Source of the DNA: Psychrobacter sp. Pi2-1
GTDB taxonomy: Bacteria; Pseudomonadota; Gammaproteobacteria; Pseudomonadales; Moraxellaceae
DNA length: 51,642 bases
Direction of reading: 5' to 3'
NCBI RefSeq assembly: GCF_904846645.1
Contig: NZ_CAJHBO010000020.1
Span: 1 to 51,642, forward strand
Position numbers and translations under genes: made by a program
Shown here: piece after piece, positions 1 to 8,144 of the stretch
Layout of the letters: each line of letters opens with the position of its first letter
Position numbering within the stretch: position 1 is the first letter of the stretch
Notes under the pieces: model-generated
Databases searched by the model: none
What the model saw: only the letters and a program-made list of their open reading frames with translations
What the model was told of the DNA's origin: nothing

Positions 1-208
1 CATATTAAAGAATGAGCTAATATATCATAAGGACTATAAAACACGATTCACAGCCATTACTGACATCATCAAATATATCGAGCTGTATTACAATCAGACT
101 AGGATTCAAAAGGGTTTGGGCTATAAAACGCCAAGACAAGTGTGGTTTGACTTTTATCGTCAAGCTGCGTAACTAAAATCTCCCAAGTTTAGTTCTACGG
201 GATTGACA
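1..208 (+). mobile_element. IS3-family insertion sequence, right end only
   Basis: The window opens inside an IS3-family element. The transposase C-terminus ends at 172. About 36 bases further the sequence reads GGGATTGACA, ending in CA at 208, which fits the TG...CA termini usual in IS3 elements. The left part lies outside the window, so the terminal repeat and any target duplication cannot be checked. The exact boundary is inferred. Confidence 0.7.
2..172 (+). CDS. IS3-family transposase OrfB, C-terminal 56 residues (partial)
   Basis: Frame 2 is open from the window edge to a TAA at 170-172. The translation contains KNELIYHKDY, YIELYYNQTR, and GLGYKTPRQVW near the end. This is the typical end of the IS3 OrfB DDE integrase domain, where the last catalytic Glu (here in LKNE) is followed by a YNxxRxHxxLGYxTP-like stretch. 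The rest of the gene, including the first catalytic Asp residues and the OrfA frameshift site, lies to the left. It would catalyse cut-and-paste or copy-paste transposition of the element. Whether the copy is intact cannot be judged. Confidence 0.85.
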   Translation: MLKNELIYHKDYKTRFTAITDIIKYIELYYNQTRIQKGLGYKTPRQVWFDFYRQAA

Positions 209-722
209 GCAGGGGTCAAGTTGCGGTGGCTTTATGCTTGTTTAGTTGCTTACATCGTAGTTATTAAAAGGTTTAACAATTTCATTTCGTTACTTCCTTG
301 GTACTCACCATCTAAACCTTCCAAAATCACTAAATTCAGCCACTTTATATAGAATAATAATTTGTCCCCAAAAGTATGACTTATCCCACTCTATTCAGTT
401 ACCTCCATTTAATAAAGCTGCTATACTCGCGGTTTGTTTACAAATATGCTGGTGTCTTTTTTATACTGAAGACCGTTTACTTCAAAATCTGTTATGGGAA
501 AAGCATAATAATTTAACTGTTCACTATCAATTCATATAGCCATATGAACATAAACTAACGATACTATAATTGCCTCTCTGTTGTATTCACATACTCTTGA
601 ACAATCATCAATCGACCTACTCACACTTTCTTGTATCTTACAGACTTCACACTATTTCTCGTTAAATACTTATTATGCAATTAAATAGGAAACTAAGAAG
701 TACAGTCTTACGCACTATTAAA

Positions 723-752
723 TTCAACTAATGTATATTATTATAGTATAAT
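723..752 (+). promoter_or_regulatory. Candidate sigma-70 promoter of the adhesin gene
   Basis: TTCAAC at 723-728 and a perfect TATAAT at 747-752 are separated by 18 bases, about 90 bases before the adhesin ATG. The -10 is consensus; the -35 matches less well. Assignment is by pattern only. Confidence 0.45.
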
Positions 753-800
753 TACTGTTAGTTAATGTTACCTACCTAAAACAAAACTTTCGATGCATAG

Positions 801-828
801 AAACCTTTCTCGATTTATAAGAAGGTTT
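801..828 (+). promoter_or_regulatory. Leader hairpin just before the adhesin ribosome site
   Basis: AAACCTTTCT at 801-810 can pair with AGAAGGTTT at 820-828 with one bulged T, leaving a 9-base loop. It ends four bases before the AAGGAT ribosome site at 832-837. It could affect translation of the adhesin. It is not a terminator because no T-run follows. Confidence 0.35.
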
Positions 829-842
829 AATAAGGATATTTA

Positions 843-3800
843 ATGATACAAACAATTCAACTAATCTTGCAAAAAGATAATGCTAATTTGATTGATAAAT
901 TATTGATCAGTAATCAATCTACTAAAGTGACTGCTGAACAAGGTATGAGATTTTCCTTATTAGATGCTAAAACAGGTCAGCCAGCTAAAAAACTGAAAGC
1001 TAAAAAGTCAGCTAATGACTTATTGATTGCTGATGAAAATGGTGACACGTTACTGACTATTGAAGATTACTACATAACAGACGATGTTCAGCTCGGTACA
1101 GTCAGTGATTCAGGTTTTTCTGAGTTTGATTATGTGAGTTCGGAAACAGGTGTGATATCACAAGTAGCTTTAGAAACTTCCTATACAACACTTGTGTCAG
1201 AAATGTCAGGTGGTACTTCAATAATTAACGGGGTCAGTAATACTGTTTTACTGGGATCACTTGGGGCAGCTGCACTAGGAGCCGTAGCATTTTCCGGAGG
1301 TAGCAGCAGCTCATCAAAGCAACCTGTGAACGACATCCCTGTCTCAAAATACTCTACCGTTACTGCTACAGAAGACACTGCGGTTAGTGGCAAACTAGAA
1401 GCGGCGACTGACGCGGATGGCGATGCCTTGACCTATGCCATCGCTACTAATGCTGCCAACGGTAAAGTAGTCATCGATAAAGATGGCAGCTACAGCTACA
1501 CACCTAATGCCAACTTTAATGGCAAAGATAGCTTCACTTATACCATCAATGACGGCAAAGGCGGCGTTATTACCCAAACCGCGACCGTTAACGTGGCAGC
1601 AGTGAATGATGCGCCAGTCTCAGCCAATACTACGATTGCGGCAACAGAAGACACAGTAGCTAAAGGTTTCTTAGCTAAAGCCACTGACGTTGATGGCGAT
1701 GCTTTAACTTATACTATTGGCACCGCTGCTAAAAATGGTACAGCGACAGTGAATACTGATGGTAGCTATACCTACACACCGAATGCTAACTTCAATGGCA
1801 AAGACAGCTTTACCTATACAGTGACAGACGGCACGGAAACCATCACTAAAACGGCCAACATTACTGTGGCTTTTGTGAACGACATCCCTGTCTCAAAAGA
1901 CTCTACCGTTACTGCTACAGAAGACACTGCGGTTAGTGGCAAACTAGAAGCGGCAACTGACGCGGATGGCGATGCCTTGACCTATGCCATCGCTACTAAT
2001 GCTGCCAACGGTAAAGTAGTCATCGATAAAGATGGCAGCTACAGCTACACACCTAATGCCAACTTTAATGGCAAAGATAGCTTCACTTATACCATCAATG
2101 ACGGCAAAGGCGGTGTTATCACCCAAACCGCGACCGTTAACGTGGCAGCAGTGAATGATGCGCCAGTCTCAGAAAACAGTATCATCGGTGTTGCTAAAAA
2201 TATAATTGATACAGGTGTACTTACTGAAGCCACTGATGTCGATGGTGACACGCTGACTTATGCATTGTTAACTGAGGCAGAGAATGGCACAGTGACTGTC
2301 AACGCCAATGGCAGCTACACTTACACTCCAAATACCGATTTTACAGGCGAAGATAACTTCACCTATACAGTGAATGACGGGCAAGGTGGCCTTATTACTA
2401 AGACTGCCAATGTCACGATAAGCTCACTTGATCAAAAATCTAACTTTGAGTTGCAAGAAGTATTTGAAACTAGTGTTATTAATGAGCAGCAAATAGTTAT
2501 AGAAAAGCAGGCATTATCTTTCATAAGTGAGTTGATAGAGTTTGAAATCACTGGCGAAAATGGTATGCCTCAGCTGGAGATTTCTAATAGCTCTAATATT
2601 ATTAATGGTTATTATAGCTATGAACTTGAGGGTTCAAGAATCTCGACTTCAAGCTCAGGTAGCATTTCATCAGCAGGATCACGTAATTATTCGATCGACT
2701 TCAATATAGATACTTTACCACTGGGTAAATATATTATATATCTATATGTAGAATCACAAGGGTCTTCAATTGACTTTAATGTCACTGAGTTTAAGGATGT
2801 GGAGACTATTGGTTTTACTGGCTATCAAGACATCACAGGAAATATCTTTGCAGATGAAAGTGGCGCTATCAGTACACCTAGCAATTATGAAATCCAGATA
2901 GGCGGCCAGTCGCTTGTATTCCAAACAGGCAGTCCTGCAGCAAGCCCAATTACTATTGATACTGACAACGGCAAGCTTACTATAGCAGCGGATGGCTCTT
3001 ACGTGTATCGCTCAGACCGTAATGATCTAGGTTTAGAGGCTGAGAGTCTAGCAGAAGATTTTTATGTAAAGGTTATTGATTTAGATACTAAGCAAGCAAG
3101 TCACTATGGGATCAATATTAGCTCGGATACAACGCCTCCAGAGCCTGGTGAATTAGTGTTCAATGACTTTGAAGACACAGGGCTATTTCAGGATGATGGT
3201 ATCACCTCTGATCGCTCATTTGATTTAGCAATTAGTAATAATGAGCGTGGAAGCCAAGTTGAGTATCAGTATTCAACTGATCAAGGTGTTACATGGCAAG
3301 CATTGGCAAACGGTACGGCTTCTAACTTGTCAGATGGCGACTATATCTTTAGAGCAAAGGTAACAGATGAAGCACTTAATGAGAGCTTTACCACTATAAA
3401 AGACATCACTATCGACACTACCGCTCCTATATTAGGTAATATTTTAAATTTTAATACTACTACTAATCAGTTAGAAGTTGATGCAGATATCGACCAAGAC
3501 ACGCTACAAGCTTTTAAATCCGAAAATGGTACTTTGATACTGCTTGATGATGCTTCTAATATTCCGTTTGTAGAGGGTAATTACCAAATTAAAGCGTCTG
3601 ATATAGCTGGGAATAGTACAACGTTAGATTTCGCGATGGCTACTGCCTCTGGCGAATATAGACCATTAATTGATGGAATTGATATTGTTAAAGGAACTGC
3701 TGGGAACGACACTATTTATGGTGGCAATGGCGATGATATTTTAATTTCTAATGACAGTCGTGACACTTTATATGGCGAAGCTGGTAATGATACCTTAATT

Positions 3801-4892
3801 TATGGTGGGAACGGAAGTTCTGGAGCAGTTTATAGTAGCCGTTTTGAGGGCGGTCAAGGAGATGATACTTATATTTTTAATGCTAAGAGCTTTCTAAACA
3901 ATACGCAAGTAAATATCGATGATTTTAATGGTTCAAACAAATTAGAATTAAAGGGTTTTGATACCTCTGAAATAACTTTGGCTCGTGTAGATACGCATTT
4001 ATATCTATCTACAGGAAATGGAACAATATATTTAGGGGCTCAATTTAGTACTGGCGGTGTTGATAACATTTATTTCGACGATGGAACTGCTTGGGATAGA
4101 GCGACTATAGAAGCTATGGCGGGTCAAAAATGGATTGGTACCGATGGCGAGGACATCTTTACAGCTACTAGTGAATACTCTGTACTATATGGTGGCGATG
4201 GCGATGATATTTTAATTTCTAATGACAGTCGTGACACTTTATATGGCGAAGCTGGTAATGATACCTTAATTTATGGTGGGAACGGAAGTTCTGGAGCAGT
4301 TTATAGTAGCCGTTTTAAGGGCGGTCAAGGAGATGATACTTATATTTTTGATGCTAAGAGCTTTCTAAACAATACGCAAGTAAATATCGATGATTTTAAT
4401 GGTTCAAACAAATTAGAATTAAAGGGTTTTGATACCTCTGAAATAACTTTGGCTCGTGTAGATACGCATTTATATCTATCTACAGGAAATGGAACAATAT
4501 ATTTAGGGGCTCAATTTAGTACTGGCGGTGTTGATAACATTTATTTCGACGATGGAACTGCTTGGGATAGAGCGACTATAGAAGCTATGTCTGATGGGGG
4601 TTACAGTAGCGCTCGCAGCGTGATGTCATTCGATAGAGTTGATGAATTCAATACTGAAATAGATATTTTTGCAAACTCACAGCAAATAGAGCTACCTAAG
4701 ATTGATGATTTACTTGATACAAATAGTGATGCATTAGTGTTTGAAAGCACTGATACAATGGCTATAACTAAGGAGACTGCTACTACTACAGGATTTAGTG
4801 GCGCTTCTAATCAGTCAACAGTAATGGACTTCTCTATAGTGCAAGCGCTTGACAATAATATGCAAACAGAAGCGATGTTCCATATTATATAA
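843..4892 (+). CDS. Large BapA-like RTX adhesin, type I secreted
   Basis: A 1349-residue surface protein, probably a biofilm or attachment adhesin. Residues 1-125 resemble the BapA prefix domain of type I secreted giant adhesins, followed by a Gly/Ala/Ser-rich linker (about 136-160). Residues 162-530 are four tandem VCBS/cadherin-like domains of about 90-98 residues, each with an ATDxDGDxLTY motif and FTYTxxDG. A Bap-type Ig-like domain follows (about 760-870), opening with TPPEPGELVF. Two nearly identical 157-residue units (from 959 and 1116) carry RTX nonapeptides such as GGNGDDIL and GEAGNDTL, which bind calcium. The C-terminus lacks Cys and ends with hydrophobic residues, as type I secretion signals do. 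There is no Sec signal. AAGGAT 6 bases before the ATG supports the start. No type I transporter genes are in the window, so the exporter must lie elsewhere. The exact ligand is unknown. Confidence 0.88.
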   Translation: MIQTIQLILQKDNANLIDKLLISNQSTKVTAEQGMRFSLLDAKTGQPAKKLKAKKSANDLLIADENGDTLLTIEDYYITDDVQLGTVSDSGFSEFDYVSSETGVISQVALETSYTTLVSEMSGGTSIINGVSNTVLLGSLGAAALGAVAFSGGSSSSSKQPVNDIPVSKYSTVTATEDTAVSGKLEAATDADGDALTYAIATNAANGKVVIDKDGSYSYTPNANFNGKDSFTYTINDGKGGVITQTATVNVAAVNDAPVSANTTIAATEDTVAKGFLAKATDVDGDALTYTIGTAAKNGTATVNTDGSYTYTPNANFNGKDSFTYTVTDGTETITKTANITVAFVNDIPVSKDSTVTATEDTAVSGKLEAATDADGDALTYAIATNAANGKVVIDKDGSYSYTPNANFNGKDSFTYTINDGKGGVITQTATVNVAAVNDAPVSENSIIGVAKNIIDTGVLTEATDVDGDTLTYALLTEAENGTVTVNANGSYTYTPNTDFTGEDNFTYTVNDGQGGLITKTANVTISSLDQKSNFELQEVFETSVINEQQIVIEKQALSFISELIEFEITGENGMPQLEISNSSNIINGYYSYELEGSRISTSSSGSISSAGSRNYSIDFNIDTLPLGKYIIYLYVESQGSSIDFNVTEFKDVETIGFTGYQDITGNIFADESGAISTPSNYEIQIGGQSLVFQTGSPAASPITIDTDNGKLTIAADGSYVYRSDRNDLGLEAESLAEDFYVKVIDLDTKQASHYGINISSDTTPPEPGELVFNDFEDTGLFQDDGITSDRSFDLAISNNERGSQVEYQYSTDQGVTWQALANGTASNLSDGDYIFRAKVTDEALNESFTTIKDITIDTTAPILGNILNFNTTTNQLEVDADIDQDTLQAFKSENGTLILLDDASNIPFVEGNYQIKASDIAGNSTTLDFAMATASGEYRPLIDGIDIVKGTAGNDTIYGGNGDDILISNDSRDTLYGEAGNDTLIYGGNGSSGAVYSSRFEGGQGDDTYIFNAKSFLNNTQVNIDDFNGSNKLELKGFDTSEITLARVDTHLYLSTGNGTIYLGAQFSTGGVDNIYFDDGTAWDRATIEAMAGQKWIGTDGEDIFTATSEYSVLYGGDGDDILISNDSRDTLYGEAGNDTLIYGGNGSSGAVYSSRFKGGQGDDTYIFDAKSFLNNTQVNIDDFNGSNKLELKGFDTSEITLARVDTHLYLSTGNGTIYLGAQFSTGGVDNIYFDDGTAWDRATIEAMSDGGYSSARSVMSFDRVDEFNTEIDIFANSQQIELPKIDDLLDTNSDALVFESTDTMAITKETATTTGFSGASNQSTVMDFSIVQALDNNMQTEAMFHII
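1326..1623 (+). repeat. Adhesin cadherin-like repeat, copy A (298 bp)
   Basis: Near-identical to 1875-2172, offset 549 bases (183 codons). I see only four mismatches in 298 bases, two of them synonymous pairs close together near the 3' end. It encodes one whole VCBS/cadherin-like domain plus the start of the next. Confidence 0.95.
1875..2172 (+). repeat. Adhesin cadherin-like repeat, copy B (298 bp)
   Basis: Second copy of the 1326-1623 unit. The domain between the copies (about 1624-1874) is clearly diverged at the DNA level, so the array alternates A-b-A-c rather than being a simple tandem. Confidence 0.95.
3717..4118 (+). repeat. Adhesin RTX repeat, copy A (402 bp)
   Basis: Near-identical to 4188-4589, offset 471 bases (157 codons). 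I see three single-base differences, each changing an amino acid (Asn/Asp, Glu/Lys, Asn/Asp). It encodes calcium-binding nonapeptides followed by a beta-rich segment. Confidence 0.95.
4188..4589 (+). repeat. Adhesin RTX repeat, copy B (402 bp)
   Basis: Second copy of 3717-4118. The 69 bases between the copies encode a short linker with IGTDGEDIFTA, another RTX-like turn. Confidence 0.95.
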
Positions 4893-4921
4893 GACTCTGT
4901 TATATACAGTACTCAATATTT

Positions 4922-4960
4922 AAAAAGCGGACAATGGAATTCATTGCCCGCTTTTTGTTT
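4922..4960 (+). terminator. Rho-independent terminator after the adhesin, probably bidirectional
   Basis: AAAAAGCGG-a-CAATG at 4922-4936 pairs with CATTG-c-CCGCTTTTT at 4942-4955, followed by more T. The symmetric A and T tracts also suit the convergent apaH transcript on the minus strand. Confidence 0.85.
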
Positions 4961-5052
4961 TAAGCATATCCTAATCGAACTAGTCGTTTTACCCTTCAAA
5001 CCTATTAACAGACTGTTTATTTAGCCTTATATAAAGACGCTTATAACCCTCT

Positions 5053-5889
5053 TTATAGACTCGGGCACTGTGCGCTTGAAGTTATTACCTTACTGTCCCC
5101 CAATCTATAAGCTAATAGATAATTACCCCACACACAGCCCCCGTCAAGTGCGCGCGCATGTGGCAAATCAATCTCGCCTTTTAGCGCAGCCCAATGCCCA
5201 AATAGTATCTTACGAGTGCGCGGTACTTGCCACTCGAACCAAGGCAAAAAATCGGTTGGTATAGCTTCATCTAAGCCTGCTGAAAAGCTAAACTCAAGAG
5301 ACCCATCCTGCTTACACAAGCGCATGCGCGTAAAGTAATTAGCAATCGCCCGCATCTTAGTAAATCCTTCGATACCTGCATGCCATTCATCCGCTTCTTT
5401 GCTATATAGATTCGGCAGCAATTGGTCGAGCTGCTCCAATCTACTTTGCAGCTGAACTTCTAATTGCTGAGCGTATCCTGCGGCGGCTTCAATACTCCAA
5501 TGCGGTGGAATACCCGCATGTACCAACACCGTGTGCTCATCAGGATACGCCAATATCGGCTGCCTGCGTAACCATTCGAGTAATTCATCACAATCATCCG
5601 CAGCAAAGATAGGTGCGGTTTTGTCTTTATTTTTAAGCTTGGCTGCCCCGCGCCAGACTGCTATCAAATTAAGATCATGATTGCCCAATACCGTTGCCGC
5701 GGCGCCCTGCTCACACAACGCTTTGACATGACGCAGCGTGTTCAATGAATCTTCACCGCGTGCTATCAGATCACCAGCAAACCATAACTTGTCTTGGGTA
5801 GGATCGAAATCCAGTGTCTTTAGTAATTGTAGATATGCAGCATAGCAACCTTGCAAGTCACCGATAACATACTGATGGCGAAAACTCAT
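5053..5889 (-). CDS. apaH: Bis(5'-nucleosyl)-tetraphosphatase, symmetrical (ApaH)
   Basis: Hydrolyses Ap4A to two ADP in the cytoplasm, clearing a stress-related dinucleotide; members of this family also remove Np4 caps from RNA. The 278-residue protein shows the metallophosphoesterase motifs: GDLQGC (10-15), GD at 39-40 in GDLIARG (usually GDLVARGP; here E follows G), and GNHD (69-72). Length matches the family. GAGG lies about 6 bases before the ATG. It lies 141 bases downstream of rsmA on the same strand, as in other gammaproteobacteria, but the apaG gene often found between them is absent. A terminator-like hairpin separates it from rsmA, so it probably has its own promoter. Confidence 0.95.
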   Translation of the reverse strand: MSFRHQYVIGDLQGCYAAYLQLLKTLDFDPTQDKLWFAGDLIARGEDSLNTLRHVKALCEQGAAATVLGNHDLNLIAVWRGAAKLKNKDKTAPIFAADDCDELLEWLRRQPILAYPDEHTVLVHAGIPPHWSIEAAAGYAQQLEVQLQSRLEQLDQLLPNLYSKEADEWHAGIEGFTKMRAIANYFTRMRLCKQDGSLEFSFSAGLDEAIPTDFLPWFEWQVPRTRKILFGHWAALKGEIDLPHARALDGGCVWGNYLLAYRLGDSKVITSSAQCPSL

Positions 5890-5972
5890 AATACCTCAAC
5901 GATTTAAACACGATAGTTAAAGACAGCTCGATAAGAAATAAATACTTAAGTGCTAATCATAAAAATAAAGCA

Positions 5973-6000
5973 TAAAAAACCGCCATTATAATTGACGGTT
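5973..6000 (-). terminator. Candidate terminator downstream of rsmA
   Basis: On the minus strand AACCG-TCAATTATAATGG-CGGTT is followed by TTTTATG. The stem is short with one internal mismatch. It lies between rsmA and apaH, suggesting that they are at least partly separate transcripts. Confidence 0.5.
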
Positions 6001-6030
6001 AGTAGCATGCTATTATTCATTGAAAATACA

Positions 6031-6894
6031 TTATACGTCTAGCTGTTGTGAATGATTGCTTAGGTTCACAAAATCTGTGACGCTTAATGTCTCAGGTCGT
6101 GCCTGCGGATCGATACCACAAGCCACAAAATCGTCTTCGCTCAATGTCGGCAGCAACGTTGATTTTTTAAAGATAGCCCGTAGCGTCTTGCGACGATGGT
6201 TAAAAGTCTCACGCACGACGATAGCAAAGTGCTCTTCATCATTTGCGACTACTGGTTTGTTGATATGCGGCGTCAGGCGGAACACGGCACTAGTCACCTT
6301 TGGTGGTGGATTAAACGCACCGCGAGGAACGGTCAGCAAATAATCTGTATCACAGTGGTACTGCATGATGACCGATAAGCGGCCATAAGTCTTGCTACCC
6401 ACGTCGGCTGTGATACGCTCAACCACTTCTTTTTGCAACATAAAATGCATATCTTGAATCACATCGGCATAGCTAAGCAGATGAAATAAGATAGGCGTTG
6501 AGATGTTATACGGCAGGTTGCCCACCACGCGCAGCTTACCGCGCTCTTCACTATATAGCTCACGGTAGTCCACATACATCGCGTTGTCTTTGATAATCTC
6601 AAAGTTTGGATGGCTATTGGCACCGATACGAATACGCAAGCTATCTGCTAAATCGCGATCCAGCTCTACCACTGTCATCGCATCCACTTCTGCTAATAAT
6701 GGCTCGGTCAATGCGCCCATACCAGGCCCAATCTCGATCAAATTGTCATCGCGCTCTAGACGAATACTTTCGACGATTTCGCGAATGACGCTAGTATCAT
6801 GCAAGAAGTTTTGGCCAAAGCGTTTACGCGGCTGATGTTTGGCAGCACGTAAGCTGTTAGAAATAGTTTGAGCATCAAATGAAGTTTTGGACAT
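6031..6894 (-). CDS. rsmA: 16S rRNA dimethyladenosine transferase RsmA (KsgA)
   Basis: Dimethylates A1518 and A1519 (E. coli numbering) in helix 45 of 16S rRNA using S-adenosylmethionine, a late checkpoint in small-subunit assembly. The 287-residue protein has the family entry motif GQNFL (27-31), the SAM-binding [10 protein letters not shown] (54-63), the acidic VVELDRDL, and the catalytic NLPYNIS motif in the middle. The C-terminal helical domain is complete. It sits in the order pdxA, rsmA, apaH on one strand, although a plus-strand gene now separates it from pdxA. The start is the ATG at 6894; no alternative fits better. Confidence 0.97.
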   Translation of the reverse strand: MSKTSFDAQTISNSLRAAKHQPRKRFGQNFLHDTSVIREIVESIRLERDDNLIEIGPGMGALTEPLLAEVDAMTVVELDRDLADSLRIRIGANSHPNFEIIKDNAMYVDYRELYSEERGKLRVVGNLPYNISTPILFHLLSYADVIQDMHFMLQKEVVERITADVGSKTYGRLSVIMQYHCDTDYLLTVPRGAFNPPPKVTSAVFRLTPHINKPVVANDEEHFAIVVRETFNHRRKTLRAIFKKSTLLPTLSEDDFVACGIDPQARPETLSVTDFVNLSNHSQQLDV

Positions 6895-7203
6895 AAAAGA
6901 GTCTTAATGTATAAAAGAGAAATGGGCAATGATAATGTAATAGCAGCAATGTTTTAGCTTTATAATGATAAATTATACCACAGCTCATAATTAGGCTGTG
7001 TTTTTGAATAATTATTATCGATAGACGAGCCATACGCAATTGGTTATGTTTCACCTTTTGAGTTTGAAAAGCGGTATTATGATAATTTAACCCTGTCAGG
7101 TATTGCTGCCTGACTCTAGTAAGCCAGTCTCTGGTATAGTCGAGGCGGTTTAGCCCTACGCGATCGTCAGCTCGCTAAATAAATACCCTTAGGGAGTTCA
7201 CAT
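6895..7203. other. Divergent intergenic region between rsmA and the transglutaminase gene
   Basis: About 310 bases serving as upstream region for both flanking genes. GTCAGG (7095-7100) and CCTGAC (7109-7114) form a perfect 6-bp inverted repeat with an 8-base loop, about 90 bases before the transglutaminase start. No ORF or promoter is convincing. Confidence 0.5.
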
Positions 7204-7983
7204 ATGATCCTGAAACTTAACGTCACACTCCATTATCGACTCTCAGAGCCAATGGATCTTTTGCTTCAGATCGAAGCCGCCGATCTTGCGGATCAACGGG
7301 TACGGTCAGCCGAGATTTGGACATCTGACGTTGCGCATTTTTCACGGGTTACCGCCGATGATGGCATAGGAGAGCGGATTTGGATTCACGCTGAAGGGGA
7401 CTTTAGCTGCACTTACCTCGCAGAAATCGCCGTTGACCGTCCTGCCTTAGACATATCGGCACTGTCCCAAACGCCCCTGCATCTTTTGCCCGGAGAGACA
7501 ATCAGGCATTTGATGCCGTCTCACTATTGCCCGTCAGAACAGTTCCATGCCTTCGTGGACGCCGAGTTTGGCAATCTCGCTGGCGGCGCACGGATTGCCG
7601 CGATGCGCGACTGGATCGAGTCGGCATTTAGCTATGTACCCGGATCGAGCCATGCACAAACTACCGCGCTCGACAGCTTTGCTCAACGTCAAGGCGTATG
7701 CCGCGACTTTGCGCATGTTCTCGTAACACTAGCGCGCGCGTCGTCGATACCAGCTAGATTCGCAAGCGTCTATGCGCCCGACGTGACACCACAAGACTTT
7801 CATGCCGTGGCCGAGGTCTATCTTGAAGGGAGCTGGCACCTCATTGATCCGACTGGCATGGCAGGTGCCGACACGATGGCCCGCATCGGTGTTGGGTCTG
7901 ATGCGTCAAACGTCGCATTCTTAACCTCGTTCGGATCCATGGAGCTGGTCAACCAATCGGTATCCGTGACCAGACAATCTTAG
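7204..7983 (+). CDS. Transglutaminase-like cysteine peptidase-fold protein, probably acquired
   Basis: A 259-residue soluble protein of the transglutaminase/protease-like superfamily. The catalytic triad is visible: Cys166 in GVCRDFAHV, His200 in DFHAVAEVY, and Asp215 in LIDPTG. The N-terminal 110 residues form a beta-rich region common in bacterial members of this group. It has no signal peptide, so it is probably cytoplasmic. Substrate is unknown; amide hydrolysis or crosslinking are both possible. GGGAG lies 7 bases before the ATG. Base use is unlike the neighbours: 7561-7620 has 40 G/C in 60 and 7681-7740 has 36 in 60, against 27 in 60 for rsmA at 6601-6660. It lies on the opposite strand inside the pdxA-rsmA-apaH cluster, which points to horizontal insertion. 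Confidence 0.88.
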   Translation: MILKLNVTLHYRLSEPMDLLLQIEAADLADQRVRSAEIWTSDVAHFSRVTADDGIGERIWIHAEGDFSCTYLAEIAVDRPALDISALSQTPLHLLPGETIRHLMPSHYCPSEQFHAFVDAEFGNLAGGARIAAMRDWIESAFSYVPGSSHAQTTALDSFAQRQGVCRDFAHVLVTLARASSIPARFASVYAPDVTPQDFHAVAEVYLEGSWHLIDPTGMAGADTMARIGVGSDASNVAFLTSFGSMELVNQSVSVTRQS

Positions 7984-8144
7984 GTTCCTGATCCTAGGCT
8001 TTCGGGCCTGTGTTTAAGACAGATAATGCCCGTCATACACGATAAAAATTTTACTGGATCGTCTTAGGCGGCTGCCTTTTTAGATAGACATTACTATTAC
8101 TAAAGTTATTAAGTACTATGTGAAAAATATCTATAAGCAATGAT

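Larger units (their letters stand above)
209..842. other. Long AT-rich intergenic region upstream of the adhesin
   Basis: About 630 bases between the IS end and the adhesin start. I found no ORF with a convincing start and ribosome site. The last 120 bases hold a candidate promoter and a leader hairpin (listed separately). The remainder shows no RNA gene or repeat that I can recognise. Confidence 0.6.

Noticed and set aside
1395..1577. Minus-strand ORF, repeated at 1944-2126
   Set aside because: Both are antisense to the adhesin repeats and exist only because the repeats are identical. No ribosome site is associated.
6056..6343. Plus-strand ORFs within rsmA (also 6196, 6584, 6606)
   Set aside because: Antisense to a well-supported rsmA reading frame; composition follows the complementary codons.
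8058..8085. AGGC-GGCT-GCCT followed by T after the transglutaminase gene
   Set aside because: Only a 4-bp stem; too weak to call a terminator.
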